Shown in pieces: positions 1 through 5,800 of a stretch of DNA of 10,148 bases. Position numbers and translations under genes: made by a program. The notes under the pieces are model-generated. The model did not search any database and was not told the DNA's origin. It saw only the letters and a program-made list of their open reading frames with translations. Source of the stretch: JAAYXU01 sp050942555 (GTDB taxonomy: Bacteria > Bacillota > Clostridia > Christensenellales > UMGS416); NCBI GenBank assembly GCA_050942555.1, contig JBMNNN010000063.1, forward strand, positions 1 to 10,148. The letters are read 5' to 3'. Each line of letters begins with the position of its first letter. Position 1 is the first letter of the stretch.

Positions 1-1
1 C

Positions 2-154
2 GAAACATGGTACAAGATGACGACGATGCTGCAAAGCGGGCTTGATATTTCTCCGATTATCACACACCGGATGCCCTATACGCAGTACGAGGAGGGATTC
101 CGCATCATGATGAGCGGGCAGTCGGGTAAAATCATACTCAATTGGGAGGCCTGA
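2..154 (+). CDS. tdh: Threonine 3-dehydrogenase, C-terminal fragment (5' end outside window)
   Basis: Only the last 50 codons are present, read in frame from base 2 to the TGA at 152-154. L-threonine 3-dehydrogenase is a zinc-dependent, NAD-linked medium-chain dehydrogenase that oxidises threonine to 2-amino-3-ketobutyrate in the cytoplasm. The fragment contains the family's C-terminal pattern: SGLDISPIITHR, then a short helix with EEGF, then MSGQSGKIILNW and the stop, which is how Tdh proteins normally end. The catalytic zinc and NAD-binding regions lie upstream and cannot be checked. The next gene begins two bases after this stop and encodes the enzyme that uses the product, which strongly supports the assignment. 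A related sorbitol- or alcohol-type dehydrogenase is possible from the fragment alone, but not with kbl next to it. Confidence 0.85.
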   Translation, partial: ETWYKMTTMLQSGLDISPIITHRMPYTQYEEGFRIMMSGQSGKIILNWEA

Positions 155-156
155 CG

Positions 157-1353
157 ATGGATAAAAAAGCGCTTCAAATCTTTGCAGATGAGCTTGACGA
201 GATACGCGCGGCCGGGCTGTGGAAGGAGGAGCGGATCATCGGCAGCGCCCAGCGTCCGTGGATAGAGCTTGCCGACGGGCGGCGGGTGCTCAACCTGTGC
301 GCGAACAATTACCTGGGGCTCTCGGATCATCCCGACGTGATCGGAGCGGCAAAGGCAAGCTACGACAGGCTGGGTTACGGGCTCTCGTCGGTGCGCTTCA
401 TTTGCGGAACCCAAACTGTGCACAGGGAGCTTGAAACGTCGCTCGCGTCTTTTCTCGGCATGGACGACGCGATACTGTATTCCTCGTGCTTCGACGCCAA
501 CGGCGGCCTTTTCGAGACGCTGCTGACCGCCGGGGACGCCGTGCTGTCCGACGAACTCAACCACGCCAGCATCATCGATGGCATCCGGCTGTGTAAGGCG
601 GCCCGCTATCGCTACGCGAACAACGACATGGCAAGCCTCGAGGAGAAGCTCCGCGAGGCCGACGCCGCGGGAGCGCGCATCAAGCTCATCGCGACCGACG
701 GCGTATTCTCGATGGATGGCTTTATCGCCAACCTCAGGGGCATATGCGATCTGGCCGACCGCTACGGCGCGCTGGTCATGGTCGACGATTCCCATGCGGT
801 GGGGTTCATGGGCGAGCGCGGGCGCGGCACGCACGAGTACTGCGGCGTGATGGGCCGCGTCGACATCATCACCGGAACGCTGGGAAAGGCGCTGGGCGGC
901 GCGTCGGGCGGCTACACCGCAGCGCGGCAGGAGATCGTCGATCTGCTGCGGCAGCGCTCGCGCCCCTACCTTTTCTCCAACACGCTGGCCCCGGCGATCG
1001 CCTCGGCTTCGCTCGCCGTACTGCGGATGCTGGAGGGCTCGACGGCGCTGCGCGACCGGCTGGAGGACAATACGCGCTACTTCCGCACCGAAATGGCAAA
1101 GCTGGGCTTTGATATACCCGAGAGCGACCACCCGATCGCGCCCATCATGCTCTATGACGCGAACGCGGCGCAGGATATGGCGCGGCGCATGCTGGACAGG
1201 GGCGTATATGTGATCGGTTTCTTCTACCCGGTGGTGCCCCGGGGCAGGGCGCGCATCCGCACGCAGATATCGGCCGCCCATACCCGGGAGGATCTCGCGT
1301 TTGCGATCGACGCGTTCGCCCGATGCAAAAGGGAGATCGAGGAAGAAGCGTGA
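157..1353 (+). CDS. kbl: Glycine C-acetyltransferase (2-amino-3-ketobutyrate CoA ligase)
   Basis: This PLP-dependent enzyme of the alpha-oxoamine synthase family cleaves 2-amino-3-ketobutyrate with CoA to glycine and acetyl-CoA, completing threonine breakdown begun by Tdh. The product is 398 residues, the same length as E. coli Kbl. Visible motifs are the CANNYLGL segment (48-55), DELNHASIIDG with His136 (132-142), the VDDSHAVGF segment with Asp210 and His213 that contact PLP (209-217), and TGTLGKALGG with Lys244 as the Schiff-base lysine (239-248). The C-terminal FFYPVVP and RARIRTQISAAHT segments are typical of the family. I chose ATG 157 over an in-frame TTG at 142 because the GGGAGG ribosome binding site (144-149) lies within the longer version and sits 7 bases before this ATG. 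The gene starts two bases after tdh, so the pair is probably co-transcribed and translationally coupled. Confidence 0.95.
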   Translation: MDKKALQIFADELDEIRAAGLWKEERIIGSAQRPWIELADGRRVLNLCANNYLGLSDHPDVIGAAKASYDRLGYGLSSVRFICGTQTVHRELETSLASFLGMDDAILYSSCFDANGGLFETLLTAGDAVLSDELNHASIIDGIRLCKAARYRYANNDMASLEEKLREADAAGARIKLIATDGVFSMDGFIANLRGICDLADRYGALVMVDDSHAVGFMGERGRGTHEYCGVMGRVDIITGTLGKALGGASGGYTAARQEIVDLLRQRSRPYLFSNTLAPAIASASLAVLRMLEGSTALRDRLEDNTRYFRTEMAKLGFDIPESDHPIAPIMLYDANAAQDMARRMLDRGVYVIGFFYPVVPRGRARIRTQISAAHTREDLAFAIDAFARCKREIEEEA

Positions 1354-1901
1354 TGGGGGAGCAAAAGTGTGCGGATAGACCGGCGAGGAGCCAAAAGACA
1401 ATAGTGCTTCTTGAAATCATCGCGTGTCTGGCGGTTTTGGTCAGCGTGATGCTGCTCTCGCATTATGTGTATGCGGGTGTATTCCGCTTGTATTTTGTCA
1501 TATCCTCTTTGGGGTGCTGGGTTGTCGCCACGCTCATTAACTGGAAAAAGGAAACAGCCACAGATCGGCCGAAGGTGCGCTGGTTCACCGTTTTTTTGCT
1601 CGCTTTGGCAGCCGCCCTGTTTGTGGCCATGAAGCCCGCGATCACGTACGGCGAAGGCAAGCGGATCGCCGCCCGGCAGGGCTATGAGTACATATCCGAA
1701 TTGCGCGAAAGGTCGGTGCTGCCCCTCAGGCTCAGGACTTCGCGGTTCGTCCGGGACGCGTATCTTTGCTGTGGCGAAAAAGACGCCGCCCGGTATTACA
1801 TACTGATAAGCCCGATCGACGGGCAAATCGAGACCGAAAAGATCGGCGACGGAAATTACCTCGACATGTATTTTGCGATGACCGATGAAAACACAGACTG
1901 A
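1353..1901 (+). CDS. Small membrane protein of unknown function, coupled to kbl
   Basis: I do not recognise this 182-residue protein. Its ATG overlaps the kbl stop in a TGATG arrangement and has a GAGGAAG ribosome binding site (1339-1345) inside kbl, so it is probably translated together with kbl. Three hydrophobic stretches suggest membrane segments at about residues 16-38, 42-63 and 77-94. They are followed by a soluble tail of about 88 residues with a charged region, a Cys-Cys pair (139-140) and a pattern YYILISPIDGQI (148-159). That last pattern loosely resembles the strand-turn-strand of PepSY-like folds, but this is a weak impression. Residue 1-15 is charged and polar. An alternative in-frame ATG at 1323 lies well inside kbl and lacks comparable support. 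The tail may face outside; the topology is inferred only from hydrophobicity. No transport or enzyme motif is visible, and a role in threonine metabolism would be speculation from position alone. Confidence 0.75.
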   Translation: MGEQKCADRPARSQKTIVLLEIIACLAVLVSVMLLSHYVYAGVFRLYFVISSLGCWVVATLINWKKETATDRPKVRWFTVFLLALAAALFVAMKPAITYGEGKRIAARQGYEYISELRERSVLPLRLRTSRFVRDAYLCCGEKDAARYYILISPIDGQIETEKIGDGNYLDMYFAMTDENTD

Positions 1902-1961
1902 CCATCGCACCTTTGCGCGGCCCGGCCCGGGGCTTGCTGAGTTCCGTTTGGATTCTATATT

Positions 1962-1989
1962 TTGACCCCTTCCTTCAATATCTTATACT
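1962..1989 (+). promoter_or_regulatory. Candidate distal promoter of the sugar transporter
   Basis: TTGACC at 1962-1967 and TATACT at 1984-1989 are separated by 16 bases, each matching the sigma-A consensus at 5 of 6 positions. The box pair lies about 60 bases after the small membrane protein gene, at the start of the AT-rich spacer. Transcription from here would give a leader of about 200 bases before the permease start at 2200. This is a sequence match only; it faces the right way and no other gene lies between. Confidence 0.5.
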
Positions 1990-2124
1990 GTTTCTTAAAA
2001 CTCCCAAATTCGCCCGTTCTCTTGTGTATATTTTATGAATACCGAAATGACCCGTTGCGTTCGTTTTTGCCTTGAGCGAGACGCCCGATGTCATGAATTT
2101 GGACTAAATGTGCGAATATATCCA

Positions 2125-2151
2125 TTGATTTTTGATAGTATATGTGATAAT
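2125..2151 (+). promoter_or_regulatory. Candidate proximal promoter of the sugar transporter
   Basis: TTGATT at 2125-2130 is followed after 15 bases by GATAAT at 2146-2151, preceded by TG at 2143-2144, giving an extended -10 element. The spacing is shorter than ideal, which is common for promoters that need an activator such as an AraC protein. Transcription from here would start near 2158, about 40 bases before the permease ATG. The surrounding DNA is clearly more AT-rich than the genes on either side. Confidence 0.4.
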
Positions 2152-2199
2152 TTGAACATAAATCGAGCCAATATACGAGCGGGCGGGTGAGGATCTGCG

Positions 2200-3123
2200 A
2201 TGAATGGAAACGGCAGCCGGGGTTCACTGGGAAGGCGCATATTGTACCACAAAGAGCTTTATTTCATGCTTCTTCCCGTGGCCGCATACTTTATCATTTT
2301 TAAGTACATTCCGATGTTCGGACTGCTGATCGCTTTCCAGGATTACAGCGTTTTCGGCGGCATTTTTAAAAGCGAGTGGATCGGCCTGAAAAACTTCATC
2401 GACTTTCTGACGGGCCGCCTGGCGCTCTCGGTCATACGCAATACGATACTTATCAACGTGTACAGCCTCATTTTTAGTTTCCCGATGCCGATTCTGTTCG
2501 CGCTGCTCCTCAACGAAGTAACCCAGATGAAATTCAAGCGCACGATACAGACCATCACATACATGCCCCACTTCATATCGATGGTCGTGGTCGTGAGCAT
2601 GCTCTCGGTCGTGCTCTCGCCCACATACGGCGTCGTGGGCAACCTGATGCGCAAAATGGGGATGGAGCCGATATTCTTCATGGGCAAGGCGGAGTACTTC
2701 CGGACGCTGTATATCGCCTCGGGCATATGGCAGGAGACGGGCTGGGGATCCGTTATATACCTGGCCGCCATCAGCGGCATCGATCCCAGCCTGTACGAGG
2801 CCGCCGTCATCGACGGAGCGTCCCGCTTCAAGCAGACGCGCCATATCACGATTCCCTGCATCACCTCGACGATCGTCATCATGTTTATACTCAGGATAGG
2901 CTCGATGCTCAATGTAGGATTTGAAAAAATATTTCTGATGCAGAATTCGTCAAACACAAAGGTGAGCGAGGTCATATCCACATACGTTTACCAGCGCGGT
3001 ATCACAGGAAACGACTTTGGATACGCGACGGCAGTGGGATTTTTTAATTCGGTCATCAGCCTGCTGCTCGTGGTTACCGCCAATGTGATCTGCAGGAAGC
3101 TTTCCGAAAGCTCGCTGTGGTAG
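2200..3123 (+). CDS. Sugar ABC transporter permease, LplB/YteP type
   Basis: This 307-residue protein is one of two membrane subunits of a carbohydrate importer of the CUT1 family (binding-protein-dependent permease fold). The N-terminal pattern, with YFMLLPVAAYFIIFKYIPM (21-39) and IAFQDYS (44-50), is characteristic of the LplB/YteP branch. About six hydrophobic helices can be traced (roughly 21-45, 79-105, 121-140, 172-193, 221-240 and 276-298). The cytoplasmic EAA loop, which docks the ATPase, is at 200-219: EAAVIDGASRF followed by the conserved ITIP. The ATG at 2200 follows a GGGTGAGG ribosome binding site (2185-2192). It is the first gene of a transporter operon; the second permease starts 10 bases after its stop. 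No ATPase gene is present in the window, so a shared MsmX/MsmK-type ATPase is likely, as known for this branch. The substrate is unknown; known relatives carry oligosaccharides such as pectin fragments. Confidence 0.92.
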   Translation: MNGNGSRGSLGRRILYHKELYFMLLPVAAYFIIFKYIPMFGLLIAFQDYSVFGGIFKSEWIGLKNFIDFLTGRLALSVIRNTILINVYSLIFSFPMPILFALLLNEVTQMKFKRTIQTITYMPHFISMVVVVSMLSVVLSPTYGVVGNLMRKMGMEPIFFMGKAEYFRTLYIASGIWQETGWGSVIYLAAISGIDPSLYEAAVIDGASRFKQTRHITIPCITSTIVIMFILRIGSMLNVGFEKIFLMQNSSNTKVSEVISTYVYQRGITGNDFGYATAVGFFNSVISLLLVVTANVICRKLSESSLW

Positions 3124-3133
3124 GAGGACGATC

Positions 3134-4018
3134 ATGAAAGCTGTCAGCAGAACAAATAGTTCGGTACTCATGAGAATCATTATTTACTTTGTGCTGATCG
3201 TATTCTCAGCGAGCGTAGTCCTGCCGTTCCTGAATATCATATCGGTGTCGCTGAGCTCCGCCGGGCCGGTAGCGCGAGGCGAGGTCACCTTCTACCCCAG
3301 GCAGATCACGCTCAAGCCATACAAGGTCGTGGTCGAAAACGATTCCATTTATCAGGCCTATAAAAACACACTGTTCGTCGTTGCGCTGGGTACCGTATCG
3401 TGCCTCTTTATGACGCTGCTGGCGGCCTATCCAATGTCGAAAAAGACGCTGCCGGGCAGGCGCTGGATCATGTTCCTCATCACGCTGACGATGTGGTTTT
3501 CGGGCGGCATGATACCCACGTTCCTGGTGGTGCGCGGCGTGGGACTGTATAATTCGCTTTTCGCGCTGTTCGTTCCCACCCTCATCAGCGCGTACCATGT
3601 GATCGTCGTGCGGAACTTCTTTGAGACCATCCCCACGTCGCTGGAGGAGTCGGCGAAAATCGACGGCGCCGGCGATTTCCGAATACTCTTTATGATATTT
3701 ATACCGCTTTCGATGCCGGTCATCGCCACCGTCTCCCTGTGGTTGGCGGTGGGGCTGTGGAACAGCTTCTTCGCACCGCTCCTCTACCTGGCCGAGCGCT
3801 CCAAATACACGCTGCAGGTGGTGCTGCGCGATATCGTGCTGGCCAACCAGGCGATCGGGTACGGCATGGAGGCCCGCGTCGAAGACGACGTGGAGGTAAT
3901 CCCCGAGTCGATCAGGAACGCGACGATCCTTTTCTCCACGATACCGATACTGCTCGTATATCCGTTTCTCCAGCGGTATTTTATCAAGGGCGTGCTGTTG
4001 GGAGCCGTCAAGGAGTAA
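3134..4018 (+). CDS. Sugar ABC transporter permease, YtcP/LplC type
   Basis: This 294-residue protein is the partner permease of the preceding gene. It has the expected layout: first helix at about 12-35 ending with VVLPFLNIISVSLSS, an extracytoplasmic segment with FYPRQITLKPYK (53-64), a helix at about 77-100, and further helices near 111-130, 140-160, 184-208 and 264-282. The EAA loop is EESAKIDGAGDF (171-182), followed by a run ending IPLSMP (190-195). The C-terminus, QRYFIKGVLLGAVKE, is the usual ending of YtcP-type permeases. An AGGAGG site (3122-3127) overlaps the stop codon of the upstream permease and fixes the ATG at 3134. The two permeases form the membrane channel; both have an EAA loop, so they form a heterodimer binding two ATPase subunits. 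No truncation or unusual insertion is visible. Confidence 0.92.
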   Translation: MKAVSRTNSSVLMRIIIYFVLIVFSASVVLPFLNIISVSLSSAGPVARGEVTFYPRQITLKPYKVVVENDSIYQAYKNTLFVVALGTVSCLFMTLLAAYPMSKKTLPGRRWIMFLITLTMWFSGGMIPTFLVVRGVGLYNSLFALFVPTLISAYHVIVVRNFFETIPTSLEESAKIDGAGDFRILFMIFIPLSMPVIATVSLWLAVGLWNSFFAPLLYLAERSKYTLQVVLRDIVLANQAIGYGMEARVEDDVEVIPESIRNATILFSTIPILLVYPFLQRYFIKGVLLGAVKE

Positions 4019-4068
4019 ACAGAAGGCGTCTGCGTTTAGAATAAAATCGGCGGCTATTGACCGAAAAT

Positions 4069-4084
4069 TTGCCATGGAAGGCAA
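4069..4084 (+). other. Small inverted repeat between permease and binding-protein genes
   Basis: TTGCC at 4069-4073 and GGCAA at 4080-4084 are perfect 5-base arms around a 6-base loop. The repeat lies in the 97-base spacer before the solute-binding protein gene, 17 bases before its ribosome binding site. There is no T-tract directly after it that would make it a terminator. Intercistronic hairpins upstream of binding-protein genes can protect the downstream mRNA, which would help produce more binding protein than permease, but this stem is short and the role is only inferred. Confidence 0.25.
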
Positions 4085-4115
4085 TTTACTGTACACTATA
4101 AAGGAGGATTGTACC

Positions 4116-5711
4116 ATGAAGACCAAAGGTCTACTCACACTACTTCTGTGCGCATTCCTGTCTCTGGGAATGATCGCAGGATGCACCCAGACCGGTACCC
4201 AGGCTACCGCGACGCCGCCGGCTGCCACGCAGAAGGCGACCGAAGCCCCGGCGCAGACCGAAGCCCCCGAGCCGGCTGAGGAGTCCCTTCCCGCTGTGCC
4301 TTTCGAGGAGACGTTCGAGTTTGACATCCTGCAGGGTACGCACCCGCACGGCACCGAGCAGAACCGTGTCAGAGAGCTGATCCAGGAAAAGACCAACACA
4401 AAGATCAACTGGACGATCGTGGCCGCCACCGGATGGGCCGAAAAGGCAAACGTCACGCTGGTATCGGGCGTGCTGCCCGACCTGGTCTATTTCTACAGCG
4501 GCACGGCGGTTCCCGGCGAGTGGATCTCGCAGAAGGCCGTGATCGAGCTTTCCGACCTGCTGGCCAAAGCGCCCAACATCCAGCGCTGGCTCACCGACGA
4601 CGTGATGCTGTGGATGCGGAATCCCGACGGAAACATCTACCAGCTCAATATGATCAACGAATTCTCGTATAACCTTTCCAACCAAATTCGCGTGGACTGG
4701 CTTGACAAGCTGAATCTCGAAATGCCCAACACGCTCGACGAGTGGCTGAATGTGCTGCGCGCCTTCCGCGACGGCGACCCCGACGGCAACGGCGTAGACG
4801 ATACGATTCCGTGGGTCTATGATTTCCGGGCGTGGTTCGACGCGTTTGGGGTCTTCAATGGAGAGTTCGTGGATGTGGACGGCCACCTCGTACCCCGCTA
4901 CCTGCACCCGAACTACAAGGACGCGGTGGAGCTGCTTGCGAGCATGTACCAGGAGAAGCTGATCGATCCAGAGTTTGTGGTCCGCAACAAGGACGTCATG
5001 CAGGCCAAGGAACTGTTGCTTGCCAGCAAGGCCGGCGCATGGCAGAATTCCGGCTCCACAGCATCCAGCTACACCTCGATACTGCGTGAGACCAATCCCG
5101 ACGCGACGTTAGGATACGCGCCCCTCATTGAAGGCCCAGGCGGACAGAACGTGCAGGGCCGCAACCCGGTAGGCGCCTGCGGCGCGATCACCGTGCAGGC
5201 TGAGGAGCCTGAGAAGCTGATGGCATACTGGAACTGGATCTACGGCGACGAAGGCCTCACCGTCATGAACTATGGCGAGGAAAGCGTGCACTACGAGCTC
5301 AAGGATGGCAAGCCCGTATTCCTGGCGCCCTACTATGAGAGCTTTGAGATCAACCGCAACGCCGGCATGGCCGAGACATGGGTGCCCTATGTATGGCTGG
5401 AGGACGCATTCATGCAGGTCACGCTGGGCGGCAACACCCCCGACACGCTCACCGAGCTGGACACGCATACCTATGAGTGCTACTTCAAGCCCGCGCAGTA
5501 TGCGTACTCCGCAATCCCGACCGTGCTGCTCGATACCGAGGAGTACCGGAAACTGGCTACCGACACGCTCAAGCCCCTGAAAGATATGGAGGAGCAGGTC
5601 ATCGCCGGAAACGCCACCTGGGCTGACATGGAGGAGCTTCTGGCCGAGGTCAAGGACGATCTCGACGCGATCACCGCGTCGGTGGACGCCAACTATCAGA
5701 ACGTTAAGTAA
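4116..5711 (+). CDS. Sugar ABC transporter substrate-binding lipoprotein, LplA/LipO type
   Basis: This 531-residue protein captures the substrate outside the cell and delivers it to the two permeases. The ATG at 4116 follows a strong AAGGAGG site (4101-4107); an in-frame ATG at 4074 would add 14 residues and place that site inside the gene. The N-terminus is a lipoprotein signal: MKTKG, a hydrophobic core, then the lipobox IAGC with Cys23 as the lipidated residue. Residues 24-62 form a Thr/Ala/Pro/Glu-rich linker. The mature domain has family features such as LVSGVLPDLVYF (115-126), the NTLDEWLNVLRAF segment (205-217) and a calcium-loop-like DGDPDGNGVDD (219-229), known from LplA-family binding proteins. 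Length is in the usual 500-560 range. Aromatic residues that could stack on sugar are frequent (for example YWNWIY at 371-376). The substrate cannot be read from sequence. A clear terminator follows the gene. Confidence 0.92.
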   Translation: MKTKGLLTLLLCAFLSLGMIAGCTQTGTQATATPPAATQKATEAPAQTEAPEPAEESLPAVPFEETFEFDILQGTHPHGTEQNRVRELIQEKTNTKINWTIVAATGWAEKANVTLVSGVLPDLVYFYSGTAVPGEWISQKAVIELSDLLAKAPNIQRWLTDDVMLWMRNPDGNIYQLNMINEFSYNLSNQIRVDWLDKLNLEMPNTLDEWLNVLRAFRDGDPDGNGVDDTIPWVYDFRAWFDAFGVFNGEFVDVDGHLVPRYLHPNYKDAVELLASMYQEKLIDPEFVVRNKDVMQAKELLLASKAGAWQNSGSTASSYTSILRETNPDATLGYAPLIEGPGGQNVQGRNPVGACGAITVQAEEPEKLMAYWNWIYGDEGLTVMNYGEESVHYELKDGKPVFLAPYYESFEINRNAGMAETWVPYVWLEDAFMQVTLGGNTPDTLTELDTHTYECYFKPAQYAYSAIPTVLLDTEEYRKLATDTLKPLKDMEEQVIAGNATWADMEELLAEVKDDLDAITASVDANYQNVK

Positions 5712-5742
5712 CAGAACAGTACAGAAGCAAAGACGGAAGCGC

Positions 5743-5774
5743 GGGGCTGTCCCGCAAAAGGACAGCCCCTTTTT
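5743..5774 (+). terminator. Intrinsic terminator after the binding-protein gene
   Basis: GGGGCTGTCC (5743-5752) pairs perfectly with GGACAGCCCC (5760-5769) in a 10-bp stem with a 7-base loop, followed at once by five T residues (5770-5774). This is a textbook rho-independent terminator located 31 bases after the binding-protein stop. It ends the transporter transcript; the regulator gene starts only 26 bases later, so any expression from upstream must read through it. Confidence 0.93.
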
Positions 5775-5800
5775 CCGGAGACGCAGATGGAGTGATTGAG

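Noticed and set aside
76..1401. Long - strand open frame opposite kbl
   Set aside because: It is antisense to a complete kbl with all catalytic residues and shows no domain pattern or ribosome binding site of its own.
1902..1945. Possible terminator in the GC-rich run after the small membrane protein gene
   Set aside because: The CGGCCC repeats do not form a consistent stem and no T-tract follows, so I cannot support a terminator here.
4069..4097. Promoter-like TTGCCA-17-TACACT before the binding-protein gene
   Set aside because: A start about 7 bases after the -10 box would fall inside the AAGGAGG ribosome binding site at 4101-4107, leaving no usable leader. The TTGCC is better explained as one arm of a small inverted repeat.
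3206..4456. Long - strand open frame opposite the second permease and the binding-protein start
   Set aside because: It has low-complexity, Arg/His-rich composition and is antisense to two well-supported transporter genes; it also spans their intergenic control region.
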